DNA from: an uncultured Eubacteriales bacterium
GTDB taxonomy: Bacteria > Bacillota > Clostridia > Oscillospirales > CAG-382
Length of the DNA stretch: 37,419 nucleotides
NCBI GenBank assembly: GCA_934502885.1
Contig: CAKSUT010000021.1
Span: 1 to 37,419 of the forward strand
Direction of reading: 5' to 3'
Position numbers and translations under genes: made by a program
The notes under the pieces: model-generated
Told to the model about the DNA's origin: nothing
Seen by the model: the letters and a program-made list of their open reading frames with translations, nothing else
Database searches by the model: none
Shown here: positions 1 through 8,287 of the stretch, one piece after another
Numbering within the stretch: position 1 is the stretch's first letter
Layout of the letters: each line of letters opens with the position of its first letter

Positions 1-47
1 TTTTGTATGTATGATAAATCTAAACAGTATTTTAGCAACATTTCCTG

Positions 48-72
48 AGTGGGGGCAGAAAGTGCCCCCACT
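48..72. repeat. Perfect G/C-rich hairpin
   Basis: A 10-bp perfect inverted repeat, AGTGGGGGCA and TGCCCCCACT, with the 5-nt loop GAAAG. No T-tract follows on either strand, so it is not a classical Rho-independent terminator. It lies in a stretch without a convincing intact gene. Confidence 0.5.
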
Positions 73-176
73 TTCACCATTTGGGGGCGAAAAGCGCCAC
101 CATAGCAAAGTGTGTATATCGACTGTTTCCCAAATACTTCAACAGTTAAGACCTCGGTTTTGCTGCCACAAAATAG

Positions 177-359
177 ACAGATTTACGCTGTGAATTCAGA
201 TTTTTGGTAAGCGTGGACTTGTTTCCGCTTTGATAGGATATGTTTCCGGGAACGGGCAGGCTTTCTAACATCAATCAGGAAGCATCGTGCCATGTGGAGA
301 CTATAGTGCTGCTGCAAAACCGAAATATGCAGAAATCCTTGATTTTAAGCACTTTGTGA
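177..359 (+). pseudogene. Possible decayed 3' end of an RlmD/RumA-type RNA m5U methyltransferase
   Basis: One frame ends in VDLFP (213-227) and then stops. A second frame beginning at 237 reads DMFP, then about 14 residues, then HVETIVLL, and stops at 357-359. The pair DxFP plus HVExVxLL resembles the C-terminus of TrmA/RlmCD-type uracil-5-methyltransferases, where the two motifs normally lie close together. Here they are split over two frames with stops between them, so an intact enzyme is excluded. This recognition rests on two short motifs and may be chance. No convincing complete gene is seen in 1-628. Confidence 0.3.
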
Positions 360-562
360 AGCATACGGTCTTTAATTCGGAGGGCGATAAATTCCGAAAT
401 AAAGAGGTAAAAAATTACGTCGTCGTAAAAGCAGTAATCGATATGGTGTGTGGGAACACAATAAAACCAAAGATCAACGGATGTGAAAAACGGTTCTCCT
501 TGTCTTTGACTGACGCACTGTGTTTCTCCCCGAAAAATTCCGAAAAATTTACTTGTTTACGG

Positions 563-591
563 TTTAAAATGTGACGTAAATGTAATATAAT
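563..591 (+). promoter_or_regulatory. Promoter of the DUF4364-like gene
   Basis: A -35 box TTTAAA (563-568), a 17-nt spacer and a perfect -10 box TATAAT (586-591) lie about 37 nt upstream of the ATG at 629. The -10 box is consensus and the -35 box is weak. Confidence 0.5.
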
Positions 592-628
592 ATCAGGAAA
601 AGGTGAAACTGCGAAACAGAGGTACGGC

Positions 629-1159
629 ATGGTGAACGGTACGGAAAACAGAGAATACAAAATATTGATACTTGCGATAGTGAACGACTTTCCCGGCGCG
701 GTCGAGTACGGCGAGGCGGTCGAGATACTGTCGCGGGCAATGAGAATGCCGATTATGGAGCTTACCGACTACATTATATCCCTTGAAGATGCAAGGCTTT
801 TGCGGCGCTACCCTCGCGGAGACAAAATGTGCCTCGGCGTGACGAACTACGGTCAGGGCGCGGCTATGGACGCTCTGCCGAGCATTCGCTACATTGATGT
901 TGACGCCGTAATGGAGCGTGCGCGCTACGAGTACGACCGTGTCGTGAACGGAATCTCGTACTCGGTCGAGCTTGTCCCCTCCGAGGAGGACGGCGGATGT
1001 GTCGTCGATTACATCTGCAAGAGCCGTGGAAAACTTCGCTGTCGCGTGTCGGTGTTCTACAGTTCGTTTGCGCATGCCGACGCCGCTCTCAAGCGCATTG
1101 AGGACGACCCCGTCTACTTCCGCAGGTATATTTCGATGTACCTGGATAGGGAGAGGTGA
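629..1159 (+). CDS. DUF4364-like winged-helix protein
   Basis: A 176-aa protein with no signal peptide or membrane segment. The N-terminal third (ENREYKILILAIVND, then helices up to about residue 75) has the layout of a small winged-helix domain. The C-terminal part is alpha/beta and ends in a DxxxVYFRRYISMYL-like segment, as in DUF4364 proteins of Clostridia. These are inferred to be transcriptional regulators, but no target is established. The ATG has an AGAGGT ribosome binding site 6 nt upstream and a promoter at 563-591. The gene stands alone. Its TGA stop forms the left end of a perfect hairpin (1157-1175). Family assignment is from memory of the family pattern and is moderately secure; the reading frame itself is well supported. 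Confidence 0.6.
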   Translation: MVNGTENREYKILILAIVNDFPGAVEYGEAVEILSRAMRMPIMELTDYIISLEDARLLRRYPRGDKMCLGVTNYGQGAAMDALPSIRYIDVDAVMERARYEYDRVVNGISYSVELVPSEEDGGCVVDYICKSRGKLRCRVSVFYSSFAHADAALKRIEDDPVYFRRYISMYLDRER

Positions 1160-1175
1160 AAAGCTTCGCTTTTCA
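1157..1175 (+). repeat. Triloop hairpin that includes the stop codon
   Basis: TGAAAAGC, loop TTC, GCTTTTCA: an 8-bp perfect stem whose first three bases are the stop codon of the preceding gene. The same hairpin (GAAAAGC-nnn-GCTTTTC) recurs at 6871-6887, 6927-6943 and 26700-26716. It has no proper T-tract, so termination is possible but unproven. Confidence 0.7.
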
Positions 1176-1177
1176 AA

Positions 1178-1237
1178 AATTGAAAATGGAGAATGGAAAA
1201 TGGAGAATTGGTGTGGAAAAACGCTGAAGCGTTTTTC
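1178..1237 (+). repeat. Heptanucleotide array followed by a GAAAAACGC hairpin
   Basis: Five consecutive 7-nt units of the form AATTGAA/AATGGAG/AATGGAA run from 1178 to about 1212. They are followed by the hairpin GAAAAACGC-TGAA-GCGTTTTTC (1216-1237). The same array-plus-hairpin arrangement recurs at 20326-20383 (reversed), 26720-26754 and 37180-37290. Confidence 0.75.
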
Positions 1238-1313
1238 TTCATTAAATTATGTAGTGCTTACCGATTGTTGCGGTTCTGCGGTGCGGTATACATAACTTTA
1301 CCTCGGTTCATGC

Positions 1314-1351
1314 GGAACAGAGCATATATGCTCGTCAAGCCCGTTCCCTAC
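1314..1351. repeat. GTAGGGAACGGGCTTG-type hairpin around a 14-nt palindrome
   Basis: The perfect palindrome GAGCATATATGCTC (1320-1333) sits inside an outer stem GGAAC (1314-1318) and GTTCC (1343-1347). The flank CAAGCCCGTTCCCTAC is the reverse complement of GTAGGGAACGGGCTTG, which also occurs at 26889. A homologous element with a different outer stem lies at 30807-30844. Confidence 0.6.
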
Positions 1352-1407
1352 GGCACACCAAGGAGAAAGTGCCAACCCCAAACGTCGCACTCTCCAAAAA
1401 GACCATC

Positions 1408-1539
1408 TTCGCAAAAATGAAATTGTCGAGCTTTGCGAGGCGTTTCATTGCGAACGGTGTTTCCCACAAATTACTGTCCCCACAGAGCCTGATGCGAAAA
1501 AAATCACGACCCGACGCTTGAATATATGGCGTCGGGTCG
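1408..1539 (+). repeat. Two-hairpin intergenic element, copy 1
   Basis: The first hairpin pairs the TTCGCAAAAATGAAA arm (from 1408) with TTTCATTGCGAA (1443-1454). The second is a perfect 11-bp stem, CGACCCGACGC (1507-1517) and GCGTCGGGTCG (1529-1539), around the 11-nt loop TTGAATATATG. The conserved tail CTGTATTCGATTAGATGAGTC follows. It lies between the convergent DUF4364-like gene and polC. Six full copies in the window share loop, linker and spacing while the stems covary. Confidence 0.85.
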
Positions 1540-1619
1540 CCGTACTGTATTCGATTAGATGAGTCTTTCCTCACTTCACGACGGAGTCGTTGACGATGTC
1601 GTGCGGTATTTCTCGAATT

Positions 1620-1707
1620 ATAGTGCTAAATTGACAGCCCCTCAGGCGGTTTCACCGCCAGCTCCCCTTACACAGGGGAGCCTCGGTAGCTCCGCTACCT
1701 CCATTGC
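1620..1707 (-). repeat. Three-hairpin CCCCTGTGTAAGGGG element, copy 1
   Basis: Three stem-loops stand in a row: GGCGGT-ttc-ACCGCC (1645-1659), GCTCCCCT-tacac-AGGGGAGC (1661-1681) and GGTAGC-tcc-GCTACC (1685-1699). The central hairpin is invariant in the copies at 19879-19933 and 30525-30579. The outer stems differ but stay paired. Orientation is reversed relative to those two copies. Confidence 0.8.
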
Positions 1708-1772
1708 TACACCCATAAGAAACTACTTTGTTTTAAAGTTCTTTTGGCGAAAGCAACTTTGTTGCGTCGCAC

Positions 1773-1795
1773 GTTTCTTTCAAGAAAAGAAGCCG
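1773..1795 (-). repeat. Decayed TTCA-tetraloop hairpin near the polC 3' end
   Basis: The core TTTCTTTCAAGAAA followed by AGAAGCCGTCGGAG matches the better-preserved copy at 16194-16219. The outer stem no longer pairs fully. It lies about 80 nt beyond the polC stop codon, the position this family takes after several genes. Confidence 0.5.
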
Positions 1796-1875
1796 TCGGA
1801 GACCTCCCGTAAGCTCTCGCCCGTCGGAGACGCCCCTGCGGCGAGCGGCTCTCGTAAAGCCCCCGTAAGCCCTCA

Positions 1876-4800
1876 TCAGAACATAGAGATTTGGTTTGTT
1901 TCGGAGAGGGTATCGAGGACGCCGTTGGCACGGAGGATATCGAGTACGCCTCGTGAGAGCTGGGCACGGGTGCGCAGGTCCTCGACCGAGAGGAACCTGC
2001 CGTTTGCGGCAGTGTCCTCTATGCTCTGCGCCGCAACGTCGCCAAGACCTCCGAGGGAGGAGAACGGCATACGTATCGCTCCGTCCTCAGGGAGAAAAGC
2101 AAACGCCTTTGAACGGTAAAGGTCAACCGGCAGGAACTGTATCTTTCTTGCACACGCTTCGTTTACAAGCTGGAGAGTCGATAAAAGCTCCGCCTCCTTC
2201 TGCGACGCGTCGCGTCCTTTTTCCTCTATCTCTTTCATCGTCTGCTCGATGAACTTCTTGCCCTTGCCCACTATCTCCGCGTCAAAGCCGCCGGGCGCTA
2301 CCGTGAGAAACGCCGAGTAAAACTCAAGCGGCATGTGTACCTTCATCCACCCAAGCCTCAGCGACGATATTACGTATGCCGCCGCATGAGCCTTCGGGAA
2401 CATATACTTTATCTTCTTGCACGAGTCTATGTACCACTGCGGCACATCGTGCGCAAGCATAGCCTCTTCGTATTCCGGCTTCAGTCCCCGTCCCTTTCGC
2501 ACGTCCTCCATTATCTTGAATGACATACTTCTGTCGAGGTTGTGGTAAATGAGGTAAACCATGATGCTGTCTCTCGTTCCGATAACGTCGGATATCGTGC
2601 AGACGCCGTTCTTGATAAGCTCTTGGGCGTTGCCGAGCCATACGTCCGTGCCGTGGGAAAGTCCCGATATCTGCAAAAGGTCGGTGAAATTCTTCGGCTT
2701 CGAGTCAACAAGCATCTGACGCACAAACTTCGTGCCGAACTCCGGCAGTCCGAACGTGCCGACCTCGCTCCCTATGTCCTCAGGCTTTACGCCGAGCGAC
2801 TTCGTCGAGAGAAACAGCTCCATTACGTCCGGGTCGGAAAGCGGTATGTCGAGAATGTTCAGCTTGCCGTATTTCTCCATCATGCGGTATTTCGTCGGCA
2901 CATCGTGTCCGAGAAGGTCAAGCTTAAGTATCGTGTCGTGCAGATACTCAAACGCAAAGTGCGTCGTCACCGTGCCGCTCTTTACATCGTCCGCAGGGTG
3001 CTGTACCGGCGTGAAATCGTATACCGAATATTCCTTCGGCACAACTATGATTCCGCCCGGGTGCTGTCCCGTCGTTCTCTTGACGCCCTCGCAGCCCTTG
3101 GACAGCCTCGTCTCTTCCGCCTTGTTGAGTACTATTCCCTTTTCCTCACAGTACTTTTTTACGAAGCCGTATGCCGTTTTTTCCGCAAGCGTACCGAGAG
3201 TTCCGGCGCGGAAAACGTGTCCCTCTCCGAAAAGCACCTCCGTGTACTTGTGCGCTTCGCCCTGAACATCGCCCGAAAAGTTGAGGTCGATATCGGGGGA
3301 CTTGTCGCCGTTGAAGCCGAGAAAGGTCTCGAAAGGTATGTCGTGACCGTCGTGCTTCATCGGTATGCCGCAGTTCGGACAGCTCTTCTCCGGAAGGTCA
3401 AAGCCCGAGCCGACCGAACCGTCGTTTATAAACTCGGAGTGCTTGCACTTTTCACAGAGATAGTGCGGCGGCAGAGGATTTACCTCCGTGATACCTCCCA
3501 TCGTCGCCGCAAAGGACGAGCCGACCGAGCCTCTCGAGCCGACCTGATATCCTCTGTCCTCACTGAACTTTATAAGTCTTCTCGCTATGACGTAAAGCGG
3601 CGCAAAGCCGTTCTTTATAATCGAGGTAAGCTCCTTTTTGAGACGTTCCTCAACTATCGTCGGAAGCGGATCGCCGTACATACTCTTCGCCTTTGTGTAG
3701 CAGTCGTGCGACAGCTCCTCCTCCGCGCCCTCCATACTCGGCGGATAGTTGCCCTTGGGTATCGGACGCACCTCTTCTATCATGTCGGCAATGAGCCGTG
3801 TATTGGTCACGACAACCTCGTATGCCTTCTCCTCGCCGAGGTACGCAAACTCTTCGAGCATTTCCTCGGTTGTGCGCATATAAAGCGGAATGTGCTTATC
3901 GGCGTCGGGCATCTTCTTCGCCGCAAGGAGTATCTGACGGTATATCTCGTCCTCGGGATTTATGAAGTGTACGTCGCCCGTTGCAACGACAGGCTTTCCC
4001 AGCTCCTCGCCGAGAGAAATTATCTTGCGGTTTATGTCGTGAAGAGCCTCGTTGTCCGCAAGCGTGCCGTCCGCAATGAGAAAGGCGTTGTTGCCGTCGG
4101 GCTGAATTTCAAGGTAGTCGTAGTACGACGCTATCTCTTTTACCTCGCTCTCCGGCTTTCCCTCGAGTATTGCACGGAAAAGCTCACCCGCCTCGCAGGC
4201 AGAGCCGAGTATAAGTCCCTCTCGGTACTGCGTGAGTACGGTTTTCGGGATTCTCGGGAAACGCTGATAAAAGTCAAGATACGACTGCGACACCATGCGG
4301 TAGAGGTTTTTGAGCCCCACAAGGTTCTTTACAAGAATTATCTGGTGAAAGGTCGGAAGCTTTTTCGGGTCGGTCTTCTGCGCCATTACTCCCACTGTCT
4401 CGGACACCGAGAAAAGTCCCTCGGAGGCAAGCTTCTCAATCATTTTGCCGAATATGAGCGCAAGCATATGAGCGTCGTCGCTTGCTCTGTGGTGGTTGAA
4501 GTCTCCGAGGTCGAAGTACCTTGCGACAGCGTCAAGCTTATGACTCTTGAGGTCGGCGTTTACGTAGCGCGACACCGCAACAGTGTCGATGTAGGTCGGA
4601 GAAAACGGAATGTGAAGCTTCTCGGCAAAGTTCCGCAGAAAGCCCACGTCGAACGACGCATTGTGCGCCACGAGTATCGCATCCTTTGCGTATTCGAGAA
4701 ACATCGGGAGCGCTTTGTCTATCGTCGGCGCATCCTTTACCATGTCGTCGGTGATTCCCGTTATCTCGGTTATCTTCTCGGGTATCGGCGTCTCGGGATT

Positions 4801-6345
4801 GACAAAGGTGTTGAACGTGTCGTAAATCCTGCCGCCGCGGTACTTCACAGCGCCTATTTCCGTAATGCCGCAGGTGCGTATGGAGGTTCCCGTCGTTTCA
4901 AGGTCGAACACAACAAACTCGCTCTCGGCGAACGAAGCGTCCTTTTCGCCGTAAACGGCACGCGCAGTGTCGTCCACAAAATACGCCTCGATACCGTATA
5001 TTACCTTGACGTCGCCCATCTTCTCGGCGGCAAGCATCGTCTGCGGAAACGCCTGGAGATTTCCGTGGTCGGTTATCGCAACCGCCGGCTGTCCCCACGC
5101 CTTGACCTGCTTTATTATGTCCTTCGGCTCGCCCGTCGCGTCCATCGACGACATATTCGTGTGAAGATGAAGCTCGACTCTTTTTTCGGGAGCGTTGTCC
5201 TTGCGGACTATTTTCTTTACCTCCGCTATGGCGTTGGGTCTCACGACCACGCAGCTGTCGTAATCGTCGTAAGCCGCCTTGCCTGAGAGAGCGACGCACA
5301 TTCCGTCGGCGAGCTTTGAGTATTCCCCGTCCTGCTCAATGTCGTATATGCTCTTGACGACGGCGGAGGAGTCCTTGTCGGTAATGAAAAACGTGAGAAG
5401 ATACTTCTTTCCGCTCTTCAAGAGCTTCTTTTCGAGGCAGAACACCTCTCCGCACACCGTGAATTTATTTGAGCCGTCCTTTATCTCGCGTATCGGTATA
5501 ACGTTGAAATTCTTTATTGCGCCGTGAATGGGTTCGGGTTCGTTTACGTCGAATTTCATTCTTCCCGACGTCACAATGCCCTCGTCGAAGTTACATTCTG
5601 CGGACGTCGCCTCCGATGAAAGAGAGTTCATCTGCTCCGTGCGCTCCTCCTGCCCGGACTCACCGCCGCGGCTGTTGTCAGCCGAATGACGCTCACTCTC
5701 CGGTGGCGGAGGAATGTACGTAATCGGGGGGGGAGTCGGAGCCATGGCGGCATATTCCTCGTAGGCGATGGAGGTTTTCCCTGAGAAGGTGACGGTGTGC
5801 TTCTCGCCGAAGCGGTCGAAGATTATCTGCGAGAGCTTTTCGCCGCAGCCTGCCGCCGACAAAAGGGAGAGTCCGCCGTTGCAAAGCTTTATGTCGATGT
5901 CGGCGTTCTCCGCGCCCTCGGCACTGCCGAGACTCACGCTTGCGACCTCGTCGAAGGTGTCCGACGAAACGATGCTTACGCTGTCACCGCCGTCGCCGAC
6001 TGCCGCAAAGGAGACCTCCGCCCCTGCAAAGAAGCCGTTGCCGAACACGCTGTCACGCTTGAAGTACGAGAGTACATCGCCCATTTTGTCGAGGGTGAAG
6101 TGTATACCGGCGTCGGCGTAGGACGGACGTATTCTCACACCTGCGCATTCGTGAGCGGCGGCAATGGCGTTTTCTATCTCGCAGAGCTTGGAGTAAGGAA
6201 CGTATTCCGAGAACTTCACCGTCATATCGACAAGGCGGCGTTCTTTGTCAACGCGCACCGAAAAATCGGTTATGCCGCCGATTACCGCACGCTCATCCGG
6301 AGTAGGCGTGTACTTTTTGAATTTGCGCAGAAAAAGCTCGCTCAT
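1876..6345 (-). CDS. polC: DNA polymerase III PolC-type alpha subunit
   Basis: Replicative DNA polymerase of low-GC Gram-positive bacteria, with polymerase and 3'-5' proofreading activity in one 1489-aa chain. An N-terminal region is followed by a proline-rich linker (about residues 201-216) and an OB-fold (about 285-375). The split PHP domain starts at VELHLHTNMSSMDA (about 390). The inserted DEDD exonuclease carries DLETTG (about 481), HNASFD (about 561) and HRASDDAH (about 619). A four-cysteine zinc finger (CEKCK...CPNCG), the palm motif DKSPDIDLNF and the finger motif FPKAHAAAYV follow. Length is slightly above the usual 1430-1470 aa, mainly through the linker. The ATG has AAAGGA 8 nt upstream and overlaps the preceding kinase gene by 4 nt, suggesting translational coupling. 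All catalytic motifs seen are intact. Confidence 0.97.
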   Translation of the reverse strand: MSELFLRKFKKYTPTPDERAVIGGITDFSVRVDKERRLVDMTVKFSEYVPYSKLCEIENAIAAAHECAGVRIRPSYADAGIHFTLDKMGDVLSYFKRDSVFGNGFFAGAEVSFAAVGDGGDSVSIVSSDTFDEVASVSLGSAEGAENADIDIKLCNGGLSLLSAAGCGEKLSQIIFDRFGEKHTVTFSGKTSIAYEEYAAMAPTPPPITYIPPPPESERHSADNSRGGESGQEERTEQMNSLSSEATSAECNFDEGIVTSGRMKFDVNEPEPIHGAIKNFNVIPIREIKDGSNKFTVCGEVFCLEKKLLKSGKKYLLTFFITDKDSSAVVKSIYDIEQDGEYSKLADGMCVALSGKAAYDDYDSCVVVRPNAIAEVKKIVRKDNAPEKRVELHLHTNMSSMDATGEPKDIIKQVKAWGQPAVAITDHGNLQAFPQTMLAAEKMGDVKVIYGIEAYFVDDTARAVYGEKDASFAESEFVVFDLETTGTSIRTCGITEIGAVKYRGGRIYDTFNTFVNPETPIPEKITEITGITDDMVKDAPTIDKALPMFLEYAKDAILVAHNASFDVGFLRNFAEKLHIPFSPTYIDTVAVSRYVNADLKSHKLDAVARYFDLGDFNHHRASDDAHMLALIFGKMIEKLASEGLFSVSETVGVMAQKTDPKKLPTFHQIILVKNLVGLKNLYRMVSQSYLDFYQRFPRIPKTVLTQYREGLILGSACEAGELFRAILEGKPESEVKEIASYYDYLEIQPDGNNAFLIADGTLADNEALHDINRKIISLGEELGKPVVATGDVHFINPEDEIYRQILLAAKKMPDADKHIPLYMRTTEEMLEEFAYLGEEKAYEVVVTNTRLIADMIEEVRPIPKGNYPPSMEGAEEELSHDCYTKAKSMYGDPLPTIVEERLKKELTSIIKNGFAPLYVIARRLIKFSEDRGYQVGSRGSVGSSFAATMGGITEVNPLPPHYLCEKCKHSEFINDGSVGSGFDLPEKSCPNCGIPMKHDGHDIPFETFLGFNGDKSPDIDLNFSGDVQGEAHKYTEVLFGEGHVFRAGTLGTLAEKTAYGFVKKYCEEKGIVLNKAEETRLSKGCEGVKRTTGQHPGGIIVVPKEYSVYDFTPVQHPADDVKSGTVTTHFAFEYLHDTILKLDLLGHDVPTKYRMMEKYGKLNILDIPLSDPDVMELFLSTKSLGVKPEDIGSEVGTFGLPEFGTKFVRQMLVDSKPKNFTDLLQISGLSHGTDVWLGNAQELIKNGVCTISDVIGTRDSIMVYLIYHNLDRSMSFKIMEDVRKGRGLKPEYEEAMLAHDVPQWYIDSCKKIKYMFPKAHAAAYVISSLRLGWMKVHMPLEFYSAFLTVAPGGFDAEIVGKGKKFIEQTMKEIEEKGRDASQKEAELLSTLQLVNEACARKIQFLPVDLYRSKAFAFLPEDGAIRMPFSSLGGLGDVAAQSIEDTAANGRFLSVEDLRTRAQLSRGVLDILRANGVLDTLSETNQISMF

Positions 6346-6854
6346 GATATGTATCCTTTTTCTTTCAGCACCGAGATTATTTTTTCGACGTTTTGCTCGG
6401 AGGTCGCACCTCGGCAGTCAACCGTCACGTCGGCGTATTTTTCGTAGTACGGCATACGCTCACGGTAAAGGTCAAGAAGCGTCTCGCCTTCGCCGAACGC
6501 GATGCCTCTGGTTTTCATATTCTTGATGCGGCGTTTTACGGCGTCATACGGGAGCGACAGGTACACGACCGTGCCGTTCTTTTTAAGGTGAGCCATCGAC
6601 TCCCCGCGAAGCACCGCGCTTCCGCCGGTTGCGACGACCGTGCCGTCGTAGTCGGTGGAGAGAATAGAGTCGCGCTCGATGTCGAGAAATTTTTCTTTGC
6701 CGTATTTCTCAACTATATTGTAAAGCTTCATTGACGAAAGTCTCTGTATAACGAGGTCGGTGTCTTCAAAGCTCATGCCGAGAGCCTTTGCGATAAGCAC
6801 GCCGAGCGTACTCTTGCCGCTGCCCGGCATACCGATAAGAATGATGTTTTTCAT
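6342..6854 (-). CDS. Shikimate-kinase-like P-loop kinase
   Basis: A 170-aa cytosolic kinase of the AroK fold, the usual length for the family. Visible are the Walker A loop GMPGSGKST (8-16), the DTD motif (about 33-35), ATGGSAVL and a lid-region arginine-rich stretch ending RMPYYEKYADVTVD. AroK would phosphorylate shikimate in aromatic amino acid synthesis. Two substrate-site features depart from classical AroK: FLDIE stands where FRxxE is usual, and GGS where GGG is usual. A different small substrate is therefore possible. No other shikimate pathway gene is in the window. The start has GGAGG 5 nt upstream. The stop overlaps the polC start (ATGA), so the two genes form one operon. Confidence 0.75.
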   Translation of the reverse strand: MKNIILIGMPGSGKSTLGVLIAKALGMSFEDTDLVIQRLSSMKLYNIVEKYGKEKFLDIERDSILSTDYDGTVVATGGSAVLRGESMAHLKKNGTVVYLSLPYDAVKRRIKNMKTRGIAFGEGETLLDLYRERMPYYEKYADVTVDCRGATSEQNVEKIISVLKEKGYIS

Positions 6855-6870
6855 AGTGCCTCCGATGGGT

Positions 6871-6943
6871 GAAAAGCAAAGCTTTTCAAGTGAAAAAAGA
6901 AGAGTGAAAAGTGAAGAGAAGGGGTTGAAAAGCTTCGCTTTTC
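6871..6943. repeat. Two triloop hairpins flanking a purine heptad tract
   Basis: GAAAAGC-aaa-GCTTTTC (6871-6887) and GAAAAGC-ttc-GCTTTTC (6927-6943) bracket a tract of imperfect 7-nt units (GTGAAAA/GTGAAGA type). This lies just upstream of the kinase-polC operon. No clear sigma-A promoter for that operon was seen here. Confidence 0.65.
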
Positions 6944-7081
6944 TTCAATAATTTCAGTGGTGCAAAATTGAGGTAGTGCGGTGACGGGAGACTGATTTTG
7001 CGATAATAAAGTCGTTCCTTCGGAACGAGAGAAGTGCATTGCTTTGCAAAGCCGTGATGTTTGTGCTTCGCACAAGTTGCA

Positions 7082-7107
7082 GTGGAAAAACGCTGAAGCG
7101 TTTTTCT
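7082..7107. repeat. GAAAAACGC hairpin at the island edge
   Basis: GAAAAACGC-TGAA-GCGTTTTTC, identical to the hairpin at 1216-1237. It is the last recognisable repeat before the AT-rich island. From here to about 15650 none of the repeat families is seen. Confidence 0.65.
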
Positions 7108-7268
7108 ATAATTTCTGCGTAATCAGACTCCAAGCGACTGTACAATATGATTATAATAAACCATAGTTAATTTTTCAACACAATTTTATAAAGGATTAGA
7201 AAATGTGGGGGAGTGCTTTTAAACGCTCTCTTTTATTGAAGAAATCGGCGAGAAAAACAGTCTTGTGA

Positions 7269-7361
7269 CCGAAGAAGTCGAGCTTTTATAACCGGGAAAG
7301 ACTTGCTGTCAAATACGGAATCGGCAGAAGCAATGTGAAATATATGCGTCCGGCAGTGTGA
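7269..7361 (+). pseudogene. Short helix-turn-helix-like remnant
   Basis: The frame from 7269 to the TGA at 7359-7361 reads a segment containing RLAVKYGIGRSNVKYM. This resembles the first helix-turn-helix of IS3-type transposases or a small DNA-binding protein. It has no start codon or ribosome binding site and is only about 30 codons, preceded by a stop in frame. It may be a scar left by a transposase gene at the island edge. The recognition is weak. The rest of 7145-7369 holds no supported gene. Confidence 0.25.
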
Positions 7362-7369
7362 GAGGGCGA

Positions 7370-8179
7370 TTAAATTCGCCCTGCTCGATTCAGCATTTGA
7401 TTCCTGTATTCGGTTGGGGTCATATCGGTTGCTTTTTTAAATACTCGGCAAAAATACTGAGCAGTTAAAAAACCACATTGCAATGCACACTCATTTAAAT
7501 TAAAAAAATCATAGCAGAGAAGCTGTTTTGCTTTTTTAATCCGCACTGAGATGAGGTATTGAACAGGCGATAAATTATATTTTTGTCCGAAAAGCTTTCG
7601 GAAATAAACCTCGCTCATTCCGGCCTGCTTTGCAAGCGCTGAGATACTAAGCGTTCTGTCTGAAAAATGTGTATCGATATACTCTTTTGCTTTGAAAATC
7701 CTGCTTTCCGCCGAATGATTCAGATAACATTTTTCAGCAGTTGACAAAATCAATCCGTAAATATCATATATTAAAGACATACATTTTGAAAATGAGGTTT
7801 TTGAAAACATATTGTAGGAATTTACAAGCTTTATAAAGCGATTTTCCGCATCGGAGCTGTCCTGCGGTGTGTATTTTTTGCTTTCTCTGACAATGTTGTC
7901 ATCAAGTTCAAAATCGCAGAATATAAAGCGATAAGTTTTTGTGTGAACCTGCATTGTATAAGCGGAGTTGTGCGCAAGATACAATATATCGCCCTTATTA
8001 ACCGTGGTTTCATACATATCGGCAAAATTATAAGTGCAGCTGCCCGAGAGAATGTACACAAACGCATGGCTGTGTCTGCCGTTGGTATACAGCTTGTTTG
8101 TGCAGTTAGTTATTTCCGATTTTACAACACATATCAGTTTTTTAAGGTAAAAATTTCCTGACTCAATATTTATTTTCAT
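7370..8179 (-). CDS. AraC-family transcriptional regulator, cassette 1
   Basis: A 269-aa cytosolic regulator. The N-terminal cupin-like sensor (residues about 25-95, with NGRHSHAFVYILSG and KGDILYLAHN) probably binds a small effector. The C-terminal double helix-turn-helix starts near residue 165: LSISALAKQAGMSEVYFRKLF, then the second helix pair ending in FKKATDMTPTEYR. The ATG at 8179 is chosen because AAAGGCGG lies 7 nt upstream; an upstream alternative at 8236 has no ribosome binding site. It is transcribed divergently from the glycyl radical enzyme at 8355 and is most likely its activator. Base composition is AT-rich like the rest of the island. Confidence 0.9.
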   Translation of the reverse strand: MKINIESGNFYLKKLICVVKSEITNCTNKLYTNGRHSHAFVYILSGSCTYNFADMYETTVNKGDILYLAHNSAYTMQVHTKTYRFIFCDFELDDNIVRESKKYTPQDSSDAENRFIKLVNSYNMFSKTSFSKCMSLIYDIYGLILSTAEKCYLNHSAESRIFKAKEYIDTHFSDRTLSISALAKQAGMSEVYFRKLFGQKYNLSPVQYLISVRIKKAKQLLCYDFFNLNECALQCGFLTAQYFCRVFKKATDMTPTEYRNQMLNRAGRI

Positions 8180-8207
8180 ATTCGTTCCGCCTTTGATATT
8201 TTCTATA

Positions 8208-8236
8208 ATTATAACACAAAGTGTAATACAAGTCAA
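8208..8236 (-). promoter_or_regulatory. Promoter of the cassette 1 AraC gene
   Basis: On the minus strand, TTGACT (8231-8236), a 17-nt spacer and a perfect TATAAT (8208-8213) lie about 29 nt upstream of the ATG at 8179. Confidence 0.7.
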
Positions 8237-8287
8237 TTTTTGCGCAGATTATGTTTCGAAAAATATAATTTTATCGTTTTTACAGTA

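Noticed and set aside
11..193. A 60-codon open frame at the left edge
   Set aside because: Runs through a perfect hairpin (48-72) and resembles nothing known; probably chance.
287..574. A 95-codon open frame at the left end
   Set aside because: No ribosome binding site before its ATG and no recognised family. It overlaps the methyltransferase-like remnant in another frame. It might be real but cannot be supported.
2542..5286. A 914-codon open frame on the plus strand
   Set aside because: It lies wholly antisense to polC, has no domain pattern and an abnormal composition rich in Arg, Val and Leu. It is a shadow produced by the codon usage of polC.
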